From: Xylona heveae TC161 | Lineage: Eukaryota; Ascomycota; Xylonomycetes; Xylonales; Xylonaceae | NCBI RefSeq assembly: GCF_001619985.1 | Contig: NW_017264208.1 | Location: forward strand, 187,277-251,276 | DNA: 64,000 nt | Direction of reading: 5' to 3' | Part shown: one piece after another, positions 50,000 to 62,148 of the stretch | How positions within the stretch are numbered: the first letter of the stretch is position 1 | How the letters are laid out: each line of letters starts with the position of its first letter | Program-made: the position numbers and the translations under genes | Notes under the pieces: model-generated | Told to the model about the DNA's origin: nothing | Seen by the model: the letters and a program-made list of their open reading frames with translations, nothing else | The model's database searches: none

Positions 50000-51447
50000 A
50001 TGACGAGCCCGGATCTCGGTCGCTACAAGCGCTTCGTACGTTATTTCTGGGATCCAGAGCCAGAAAATGACGATATTTCTGGAACGCCAATTTGGTGTTT
50101 AGGCCGTGAATACGTGTCTTCTGCATCAACATGCAACGACGACAGTTTTGAAACGAAGGACGATCAGTTACAAAGCGCGCCAGCAGAGGGTAATGTTACC
50201 AGCAACATTGGCGGTGATGCTACTCACTGCTTTAATGAAAGTAGGCGGGAAAGCGTCGGTGGTTGGCCGCCATCCTTCTTAGATGACTTTGAGTCAAAGA
50301 TATGGCTCACATACCGGTCCAATTTTCCCCTAATCCCAAAATCACGGAATTCGAAAGCGACCTCGAATATGACCTTATCAGTGCGTCTAAGAAGTCACTT
50401 GCTTGACCCTTCCGGTTTCACCTCTGATACCGGCTGGGGTTGCATGATCAGGTCCGGTCAAAGTCTACTCATCAATACTTTGGTTATTCTAAGGCTCGGG
50501 CGAGGTGATATTCTTATTATGCATCCAATTAAGCTATTACTGATAAGGAAACAGACTGGCGAAGAGGCAGCGGGCCAATTGAGGAGAGGCGCATTCTTTC
50601 CTTGTTTGCAGATGACCCAGACGCGCCGTTCTCAATCCATCGTTTTGTTGAGCACGGAGCCACAGCTTGCGGAAAGCATCCAGGAGAGTGGTTTGGGCCA
50701 TCTGCCACGGCTCATTGCATAGAGTAAGTTTGCACGTGGTCGATTATATACGTGTCACTTACGCAATGAAGTGCGCTTGTAAACGAACTGAGCGGGATCG
50801 GACTCAAGGTTTACGTGACCGGTGATGGCGACGATATATATGAAGACAGATTAATGAAAGTCGCAACAACCGAAGACGGCACCTTTACCCCTACTCTTTT
50901 GCTAGTCGGTATCCGGCTGGGTATTGATCGAGTGACTCCACTTTATTGGGAATCGTTAAAAAGTTCCCTGACTCTTTCACAATCCGTTGGGATTGCTGGG
51001 TATGTCTGCTTAATCGAAATTTTTTTTGGCAAATTTGGATGGGACTCATGAAAATCTATCAGCGGCCGGCCCTCTTCCTCCCACTACTTCGTCGGCGTTC
51101 AGGGAAGTTCCTTCTTCTACTTGGATCCTCATCAAACTCGTCCAGCGTTGCCGCTTCATTTGAACCCGGAAGACTATACGGAAGCAGAAGTCGATTCTTG
51201 CCATACAAGACGGCTGCGAAAATTACGAATTGGCGAAATGGATCCAAGTATGCTAATTGGCTTTCTGATCCGCGATGAAGCCGACTGGATTTCTTGGCGT
51301 GAACGCATCTCGAAAACTCCTGGAAAAGCAATCGTCAATATTGCATCTCAGCAAAAACCCGTTCACGGCCAGGAGTTGGGTAGAGACGACGCGATAGATG
51401 AAGTTGAACCATTGGACGACGAGTATGATGATGACATCGGCCCATGA
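50000..51447 (+). CDS. ATG4: autophagy cysteine protease ATG4
   Basis: Processes the C-terminus of ATG8 before lipidation and removes it from phosphatidylethanolamine later. Exons 50000-50504, 50555-50723, 50772-50999 and 51063-51447 give 428 residues. The N-terminus [20 protein letters not shown] is typical of filamentous fungi. The C54 peptidase motifs are intact: nucleophile Cys148 in [25 protein letters not shown] (made across intron 1), [61 protein letters not shown], and the catalytic Asp322 and His324 in [11 protein letters not shown]. Near the C-terminus [18 protein letters not shown] is conserved, and the acidic tail is usual. In intron 1 the acceptor is the CAG at 50552-50554, chosen over an AAG eight bases upstream. 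Confidence 0.95.
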
Positions 51448-51906
51448 TGCTTACGGGGAACAAAGATACTAGCTTCAATAAATCGACCTGCATACTGATA
51501 CCAATTCTTGCTTGTAATCATGAACGTGTTCGACAGGCCCAACGTTCAATATAATACGCTCATACAATCGAGAATACAAAGCGTGTTTCTGTCGCGGGCT
51601 AGTTCCCGGTGATTACGAGGGGAAATCGCAGATCAATTCATGAATAGCAAGTTATGAGGGAGGAAATGTCGAAATAGAAAGGTTATATCATTAATTCCTT
51701 TCGAGAGTCTGTATTTCGCAGCCCATTTACCCACAAAAAAACCGTAAAAGACATTTGCCCCATGAAAAGCAGGCCATCCCATGACGCATAAAGAAAGAAC
51801 CCGAATAACACCCCTTAAATCCCACCAGTTCAACCAGACCACATGTGTCAGGTCGGATTTCGGACGCACATAATTTGGCTCGGAATTAATTTGGAAAAGA
51901 AAGAAC
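51448..51906. other. intergenic between convergent ATG4 and histone H2B
   Basis: Both 3' regions. No histone stem-loop of the animal type is apparent, as expected for fungi with polyadenylated histone mRNA. Confidence 0.45.
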
Positions 51907-52480
<574 letters not shown>

Positions 52481-53168
52481 TTTGCTTTTCTGCGTGAATG
52501 ATAGGTTTTACAACACAAATGCTTGGCTTAAAGTCGGTAAATGGTTTCTTGATAGGTTCGCAGGGTACGGAGGGTCGCTGTGGGGATGTAAAGATGAGGA
52601 AGAGGAGAAAATGATCGGATGGCGAGGGGTGCGACGGGATTTATAGGTGCGCGCTATGCGTGGGTGATCTTGGGAACTTCGCTTTCACGAGGCGCGCAAA
52701 AGTTAGTCTAATCCTGAAACGGAAAACAAGGAGATCATAACATCAGGACGCGAAGGTGGTGTCCAGGAGCTTGGTAAGGTACCTAGGTACCTCTACAGTA
52801 CCTCTCTGATCTCACTAGATCATCGGTTAAGAATCGAGTATCACTGCATTCCTTATACTTGAATTCGGCTTAAGCGGACTAGCCCCGAAGTATTTCTGAA
52901 GTACTGAATCATCTCATGCCCAGTAGTTAAACCGATTCCTGGCCATGCACGCGTAGAGCAGTCCATCAATGTTTTGATTGGTCATTCGTGCCAAGCGAGT
53001 GGTTGATCTGGTCTGCCTCCGATTTACTAGCACTCCAATTGCTGCCTTTATAATCACCGTCATCCCCCATCGGTCTATCTTTTGTCACATCTAACTTTCA
53101 AATCGGCATACTCACGTCAACTTTCGCCTTCTATCACCCTTTTTTTAAATCCACTTACAACTCTCAAA
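52481..53168. promoter_or_regulatory. divergent H2B-H2A promoter
   Basis: This region must drive both histones in S phase. A TATAAAT on the minus strand at 52640-52646 lies about 160 bases before the H2B ATG, and TTTATAATC around 53046 lies about 120 bases before the H2A ATG. An ATTGG (CCAAT box) is at 52977-52981. A tandem palindrome AGGTACCTAGGTACCT lies at 52777-52792. I cannot identify a fungal histone-specific activation site with certainty. Confidence 0.6.
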
Positions 53169-53765
53169 ATGACTGGCGGAGGTAAATCTGGTGGCAAAGC
53201 CAGCGGCAGCAGCAAAAATGCTCAATCGTAAGTACTTCCGTGGCCTCAAGAGCTTTTTTTCCAGCTGTTGTCGCATGTATTATGCTCTACTGTCAGGCAG
53301 CAGCTAACTTCCCATAGTCGTTCCTCTAAAGCTGGACTTGCTTTCCCGGTCGGCCGTGTTCACCGTCTCCTGAGGAAAGGCAACTACGCGCAGCGAGTTG
53401 GTGCTGGTAAGATTCCTCTTTCAAATCCATTACTTCTTTTGCTAACAAGTGAAGGTGCTCCCGTTTATCTCGCGGCTGTTCTTGAATACCTTGCAGCTGA
53501 GATCCTCGAGTTGGCTGGAAACGCTGCTCGTGATAACAAGAAGACTCGTATCATTCCTCGTCATCTTCAGCTCGCCATCCGTAACGACGAGGAATTGAAC
53601 AAATTGCTTGGTCATGTCACAATCGCCCAGGGAGGTGTTCTTCCGAACATTCACCAAAGTAAGGCAATACGTCCCTGTATCACTCGCACCGGTGCTAATG
53701 CATTATCAGATCTCTTGCCGAAGAAGACTTCCAAGCCTGGAAAGCCGGCCAGCCAAGAGCTATGA
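53169..53765 (+). CDS. H2A: histone H2A
   Basis: Core nucleosome histone. Exons 53169-53227, 53318-53406, 53455-53658 and 53710-53765 encode 135 residues. The tail [20 protein letters not shown] is typical of fungi. The fold follows: [80 protein letters not shown] and the acidic-patch helix. The C-terminus ends SQEL, so this canonical H2A carries the phosphorylatable serine used as the damage mark (gamma-H2A) in fungi. It is not H2A.Z, which lacks SQE and has a different docking domain. Three introns interrupt it, and the last residues depend on the final intron. Confidence 0.98.
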
Positions 53766-54263
53766 GTTTGATATTTTCCTTTTTTTTTGGGACGGGTGTT
53801 CTTTTATTTTAACGTTACGATAATGGGGTCTCGGTTGGGAACCGGTATTATGGTTGTTTAACTGCGTTCTGGTTGTACATTGCGTCCATGGAAATGGATT
53901 AAGCACAACGACAAGCTTGTCGAATGGAAATTTTATTTTTGAAACTACGAAAACCTAGCCTTCTAAGAGTGCACGCGAAGATGTCATTCTGCTAATTTCT
54001 TACGATCTTTGCCAGTTCCGGACGAAGTATTGTTTAAGACCCTTAAGTGTAGATCGCGGTTTGCCCATCAGCCTGGTTGGCTTTCTCACCAGTTACTGTC
54101 ATTGAGTAATGCTTCTTAGGGCATCTAAAGATCCGGCAGATTGATATTGCGATTGCTGCCAGTCCACCAAAGTGAATACGCCTGTGATGTCTTTTCAGTT
54201 TAAACTTCACAAGGCCTGCAATGTGACCAACCCTCAATTGGAATAAAAAGATTTCCCCTACGT
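53766..54263. other. intergenic between convergent H2A and complex I subunit genes
   Basis: Both 3' regions. An open frame running antisense from 54492 to 54043 overlaps here, but it is mostly intron and 3' flank of the LYR gene read through. Confidence 0.45.
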
Positions 54264-54806
54264 TTACAGCAACATTTTTGGAGGAGCTAGAAAGAAGCAT
54301 CATTATACTGCGGCTATTCTTCATCTTGGAGCATAACTTACGGTCCAAGATCGGAGCGGGGATGTTTCGCTCGTATTTAGAACCTGAGCAGCAAGGGCAA
54401 GACCCTTTCGTCAGCTTCAACATCGATAAGTGCAATTTAAACACATACCACCGGGTGCGGTTGGTGGTCGATAAGAGTCGGGATGTTTCCACTTCTCCAG
54501 GACCTTTTCAGTTTCCCAAAGCAGTTCCTTATTCTCCGTATTAGTCTATAGTTCAACGATTGAGGAACGTTAACGGCAGGGAAGCTTACCTTTTGTTGCC
54601 GTGGGTCACGGACGTCCTTGTTGGCTTCAAATAGGGAGCGGATATAAACTGCTTGACCTCGCCATACATATCTATGTACAGACCAATCAAGCGCAAGCTT
54701 CAGCGAGCGACGGTACAATGCTCTATATAGCTCACAGAATCAGAAGTGTTTCAATCCGTACAATGCTGCGATGAAATACATACTTCACTGATTGTTGGGC
54801 AGCCAT
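54264..54806 (-). CDS. NDUFB9: complex I LYR-motif subunit (NDUFB9/B22 type)
   Basis: Small accessory subunit of mitochondrial NADH dehydrogenase with a LYR tripeptide, which in this family binds acyl carrier protein. Five small exons (54789-54806, 54590-54730, 54449-54527, 54342-54383, 54264-54286) encode 100 residues. I rebuilt it from the frames: MAAQQS, then LYRALYRRSLKLALDWSVHR, YVWRGQAVYIRSLFEANKDV, ELLWETEKVLEKWKHPDSYR, PPTAPGGSKYERNIPAPILD and PPPKMLL. Two LYR tripeptides occur in tandem (residues 7-9 and 11-13). The family hallmarks WRGQ..YIRSLFE, WKHPD.YRPP and NIPAP are all present. The 18-base first exon and 23-base last exon are easily missed by gene finders. Alternative LYR proteins (SDHAF, ISD11) lack the WKHPD/NIPAP sequence. 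Confidence 0.88.
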
Positions 54807-55773
54807 GGTGGAACACTGTGTTCCTTCAAGGAATAGACAGATAACGCCTTCCCAGATGCTCGAGCAGATTCGGATAGTAACTTCGTGGGCATTAAATGTA
54901 TGATCCGCTTCCTTGGAAGTATTCTTCACTAAAGACAACAGATTGTGGCTCTGAGGAGCAATCGTCCAACGGAGGATGGATCAAGGGGATGAGCGGAACT
55001 AGGTCAACAAGTTTGGGGCGAGTGCGCACCCAGGCTTGGTAGGTACCTGTACTTACTGCTAAAGTAGGTAAGGTACTTACCTTACCCCACACATGTACCC
55101 CATGCCTCGGGTACAGTACGATCTTGGGATGTTTCTGTGGAGCAGCGCTTTTAAGGCATGCACAATAGTCCTTATGTTACGTACTGTCCGGAGCCGTACA
55201 CGTACAGCGAATTTGCGGAGCTGAGTAGAGTCCACACTTGACTGCCTGACAGCGACCTAATTCCATCGGAACACGTCGCCAAATTCAAGTTTATGATAAA
55301 AAATGATCTATTGTAATTGCACCATTGCAATCCAATTCTTACTGATGTTTATGTTGCAAGTGTCATTTTTATGTCGGATTAACCGTACACATCTAACCCA
55401 GTAGCAGAGGGGATGCTGTCTAGCACGCTTCAAGAAGCAGGAATAATTGACTACACAGACCAAGCTGGAAGTAGAAGAAGTGTATTCTGCGAAATATGCT
55501 TCACCTATATACACGTGCTTACAGAGGTACTGCACAAAGTTGAAAGAACAAACTTATCCATCGGTTGAACTTGCGGTTATCAAGTAATCAATGCCTGCGC
55601 TTGAAAATAAAAGATCAGTTCAACCTCATCTCTGCACCAATAGACTACCGTGAAGTATAAACAAGCTTCGGCTCGAACCTGCTGAGCACGCAGTGGTCAT
55701 TCGACAAATACTGTGTTATGGTCATAGTATTTGCAGATTAGTCCTCCGCCTCAGGGATTTTCGATTCGTTCGC
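54807..55773. other. intergenic with AGGTACCT-type palindrome cluster
   Basis: Promoter of the LYR gene and 3' region of KGD2. A cluster of GGTACC/GGTAAGGTAC-like short palindromes lies at about 55038-55088. No gene is seen. Confidence 0.45.
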
Positions 55774-57759
55774 TCAGCCCAATAGCATTCGCCGGGGGTC
55801 CTCGATGAATTCCTTAACCTTGATTGGTAATGTGTCAGAGAACTCTTTCAATCATACGGGTCAGAGCTGGGGATCAAGATTACCTTCACCAAGAAAGTCA
55901 CCGCCTCCCGTCCATCGAGAAGGCGATGGTCGTACGTAAGAGCCAAATACATGATCTGTTGTAGAAGGATCGTTAGCTCAGGGAATTCATATTCTCCTGG
56001 CTGATATTCACTCACCGGTCTGATCTCAATTTTTCCATTGACTACAACGGGCCGTTCTTTGATGGCATGCAGGCCCAACACGCCTACTAGAAGTTAGCCA
56101 ATCATCATTCCTAAGGTGACAGGTAAAAGGCTGCATACCAGTCTGGGGTAGGTTGATGATGGGTGTACCCATTAGAGATCCGAATACTCCGCCCTTGAAT
56201 GGATATCTATTAGCCAGATTCTGGAAACTCCGTATATCTTTCCAAATCTTACATTGCTAATTGTAAACGTTCCGCCAGCCATATCCTCGATTGTCAGCTT
56301 GTTATCCCGAGCCTGTAGGTTGCAATGGTCAGCACGTGTATTCGAGCTCGAATCTCTACTACGTACCTTTTTACCAAGATCGGCAATGGCTTTTTCAATT
56401 CCAACCATATCCAGTGATTCAGCGTTACGAACGACTGGAGTTACCAATCCTTTCTCCGTGGCAACAGCAACACTAATGTCGACGTAATCTCTAAAGACAA
56501 TGGTGTCGCCACCATTAGGGCCTTCAATAGAGGCGTTGACTGCTGGGATCTCTTTCATTGCCAGGACACAGGCGCGCGAAAATGCGCTCATGAACCCAAG
56601 TTTGACTCCAGTCTTCTTTAGCACATCGTCCTTGTACAATTTACGGAATTCCATGAGAGCCGACATATCAACTTCGTTGAATGTGGTTAGCGAGGCAGCA
56701 GTATTCTGGGACTGCTTAAGGCGTTCCGCGATTCGAAGGCGCATGCGATTCATTTTCACCTGTGATGTTTGAGCATTTTTGAATGCAATCTTGGGCTTCA
56801 GCTTTACTCACCCTGCGCTCCTCTCGACTACCCGGAGTAGTGGGCCCGGCAGCTGCATCCGCAGACGGCTTTTTCGATTCGGGCTGCTTCGGCGCCTCTG
56901 GCTTTTTGGGAGGCTGAGCAGGTTCCGCTTTCTGTTGGGTTGCAGCTGCTGCCGGCTGATCCTCTTTATCTTTGGACTCAGCCTTGGGCTCCGATGTAGT
57001 GGGTTGTTCTTTCGGCGCGGGTTCTTTGGGCTCTTCTTTTGCCTTTTCTGCCTGTCCACCTTCGGGTGGACCGCCCAGCTCGAGTCTAACGATGTCTTGT
57101 CCAACGGTGACTGTGTCCTCTTCCTTGGCTAGAAATTCTTTGATCGTACCCGCCTCCGGCGCGTTGACAGCAACGTCAATCTGATTTACGGTCAGTGGAT
57201 TGATTAAGAGTATCGGTGCCTCGCGCTACTCGATTTCATACCTTGTCTGTTTCAATTGTAGCAATCTCTTCGTCTTGTTCGACATAATCACCAATCTCTG
57301 CCATGTCTAAGCCCCGAACATTCCCAGCATATCTGATATGTCAATTGACTACTTACGTTTTGAAAATTGCTTCAATGTTCCCTCTGATATGGATTCTGCC
57401 ATTTCTGGCACCTTTACAACCTTATCGGCTACACCAGTCAGTGTCGATTTCCTGTAAAGGGGCTGCCGGAGGGAATACCATAATGGCAATGCTGCGAAAA
57501 CTTTGTCCATGAGCAGCGCATTGGCGCAATTGACATTCTAGCGTAAAAGAATTAGCTCCATATGATGTTCAGTATTTCCATAATCGTACCTTGCGGAAAG
57601 CAGAAGGAGCGGTGCCTTATTGGTGGTCGCTTTTGACGAGAAACTGCGGTTGTTCAAAGGCAGTATTCTAGAGGGCTTCAATTGACGCGCGGAAATGACA
57701 TTGTGTCGGGTAATAGAAGTCTGGCTTATAAGCCGCGATGAGCATTGCCTGCTGGCCAT
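55774..57759 (-). CDS. KGD2: dihydrolipoyllysine succinyltransferase, E2 of 2-oxoglutarate dehydrogenase
   Basis: Mitochondrial TCA-cycle enzyme that carries and transfers the succinyl group. Ten exons (57590-57759, 57357-57451, 57242-57297, 56812-57180, 56367-56759, 56253-56312, 56139-56193, 56016-56083, 55884-55955, 55774-55818) give about 460 residues. An Arg/Ser-rich presequence ([20 protein letters not shown]) leads to the lipoyl domain ([20 protein letters not shown]; lipoyl Lys107 in ETDKIDVAV). A Pro/Ala/Glu/Lys-rich linker spans about 150-225, with no E3-binding domain, as usual for this E2. The catalytic domain runs [72 protein letters not shown] and [12 protein letters not shown] with His432 and Asp436. 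Intron 1 (138 bases) is the least certain: its distal part stays open in the exon 2 frame. Confidence 0.94.
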
Positions 57760-58495
57760 GATAGGGTACTTTATGCAATTGAATGGAGCAATTGTGGATG
57801 GACGAGCGATCTCAAGATTCGACAATTGGGGAGATCAAGGCTGATCGGAAGCAATGAAGAGGTAGGTGAGCTAATATTAACCGAGCTACTTGGCCAGGAA
57901 ACCAATCTACGTAATGACTCGTTTAAGTTAGGTAGTTACTTGTTGAGCTTTTGATAATTATCTTTATAATTTCAATTTAATCAATGTAAGAGATTGAGGT
58001 TATTTAAGGAGGTGACCATTTCGTATGAAATTGATACAATTTTGAGGGGGTATAAAGCCTGAAATCGAAGAACAATATAATTTCAATAGCGCCTTTTTTT
58101 TTTTTCTTTTTTTTTTTTTTAAAAAAAAGGTTTTAATAGTATTACTGGAAACAAAGTGAAATGAGGTTGGAATATGATCCTGAAGTTTAACTAGTTAGGT
58201 ATAAATTGATAATTCGTAATCGAGAATTAAAAAATAAACTGCTTATAGTCTAATATAAATTTCATTACTCCATGCAATCAAAACAGCATCCTTGGACAAT
58301 TTGTTACAGGTAATCTAGAAATCCTAAGTAAAATTTCAGTCAGTACTTTGCTCGAGAATACAACACCTATAGAAAATCTTATTCTGACTTAATTAGCTTA
58401 TCGGACCTGAGAGCATAATAGGCACATCCTTCTCCCGACAAGAAGTTTAAATGGTGAGGTTGATTATTAATTACATTCTAGAAATTATTCTTGTC
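57760..58495. other. intergenic, KGD2 promoter, with T/A homopolymer run
   Basis: More AT-rich than the genes. It includes T12-C-T14-A8 at 58094-58130, which could fold on itself. No gene is seen. Confidence 0.45.
58094..58130 (+). repeat. T-rich homopolymer run followed by A run
   Basis: A run of T interrupted by one C and followed directly by eight A. It is low complexity in the KGD2 upstream region, and the exact length may be unreliable. Confidence 0.8.
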
Positions 58496-60393
<1,898 letters not shown>

Positions 60394-61538
60394 AGGAGAA
60401 ACACAATTGCCTTATAGTCTAATCTCGAGATCTGTAGTTTGATGGTTGAAATTAGATTTGGGAAGTAGTAGTTAAAAGATGAGGAAAATTGTAAGGTTGG
60501 AGTATTAATAAAATATTATAATAAAAATTTAAATTAGCTTTAAAATTAAAATATTTAAAACTTTGAAATTTTAATAATTAACAGTTTGTTGTAATTTATT
60601 TGGCTTTATATAAATTATTTAGAATAATAATTTTAAAAATTATATATTATTATATAATATTATAAAAATAAAAAGTTTAAATCATTTGAAATTTTAATAT
60701 AATATTTAATTATTTGAATTAAAAATAATGTATTTTATTAACTCTATAAATAAAAAGTTAAATATAAAATAAAAATTTTATTTTTAAACAAATAATAATA
60801 ATTAATAATATAACAAGATAGCTATATAGATAAAAAGCTAAATATATAGTATAAATTTTTATTTTAATTCAATTATAAATATAAATATTATTTTATAAAA
60901 TATAAAAATAATTTAAATTAAAAAAATTTATATAGTAATTATTGTACTATATTATATTATTTATATATTATATATACTTTTTTTATTTTTAATTAATTAT
61001 ACTATACTTATTATATTTTTAAAAAATCTATCTAGAGTTTTTTAAATAGTTTTATCTATACTATTTTTATTAATATATTACATATATGCAAATAATATAA
61101 AATTTTAAATTATCTATCAAACTTTATAAAAAATAATTAAATAGTTTTTATATTATTTATTTTAAAAAAAATCTTTTTGTTTTAAAAGTTTTTTTCTCTT
61201 AATAAAGTTTTTATTATGACAAATAGCTATAAACCTGGACAAGCTAGACTTTAAAAATATATAAATATAGAAAAACTTTATATTAAACTATATATACTTA
61301 TATGTAAATAGTATAAATTTTTAATTTATTTAAAATTATTTTTAATTAAAACACTTAATATTTTATATTATATAAATAAATTTAAATTATTAATCTAATA
61401 CTAATAATTTTAAATAATTTTAAATTTTAAATTAATTTAAATAATTTAAATATAATAAAAAATTTAAAATTTAAAAAAATAAAAAATAAAAAAATAATTA
61501 TAATAATTTATTTCCTATTTGAAACTGGCTTACTTTAC

Positions 61539-61768
61539 TATTAGTAATAAACTAGAATAAAAAAAAGTAAGGCAGAAGTTAAATCTATATTATAGTAAGA
61601 GAAACTTTTACTAAATAGCTTTATTAGTAATAAACTAGAGCAAAAAAGGCAGAATTTTATTATAGTAAAGAAAGCTTTTGCTAGATGGCTCTATTAGTAA
61701 TAAATTAAAGTAAAGGAGATAGAAGTTAAATTTGTATTATAATAAGGAAAGTTTTTGCTAGATTATTA
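61539..61768 (+). repeat. degenerate tandem repeat, three units of about 70-83 bases
   Basis: Three consecutive units begin at 61539, 61622 and 61692, each with TATTAGTAATAAA. They share AAGGCAGAA-like, TATTATAGTAA-like and CTTTTGCTAGATGGCT-like blocks. In the last block unit 1 differs from unit 2 only by G-to-A and C-to-T changes, including TG to TA, the pattern expected of RIP. Unit 2 also has a short deletion. Confidence 0.7.
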
Positions 61769-62107
61769 TATAGAAGATTTAGTAATATAAAATATAAGGA
61801 AATAATGCTAGAGTATAATGCTCAAAGATAAAGTCAAAGATTAAAATTTATAAACTAGTCTAATTTTAGAGCTTAATATTATACCATTGAGCTAAAAGTA
61901 CTTTTTTTTAAAAAATAATTTAAAATAAAAAATATATATAGTAGAAAAAAATAAAAAAAATAAAAAAAATAAAATTTTCAGCTAGAAATTAAATTCAGGT
62001 ACTTAAATACTTATAATATTTATATATTTCTTAATTAGGAAATAGCATTTCAAATAGTATTTTTTTTAAAATAAATTTTTTTATTTTTTTATTTTTTAAA
62101 TGTGTAA

Positions 62108-62148
62108 AATTTTTAAATTATTTTTAAATTATTTTTAAATTATTTTAT
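62108..62148 (+). repeat. 11-base AT tandem repeat
   Basis: The unit TTTTTAAATTA recurs about three and a half times inside the AT-rich block. With so skewed a composition it may be slippage in low-complexity DNA. Confidence 0.6.

Noticed and set aside
54043-54492. 149-codon open frame on the minus strand
   Set aside because: It reads through an exon, introns and 3' flank of the NDUFB9-type gene; only the part GSKYERNIPAPILD belongs to a protein.
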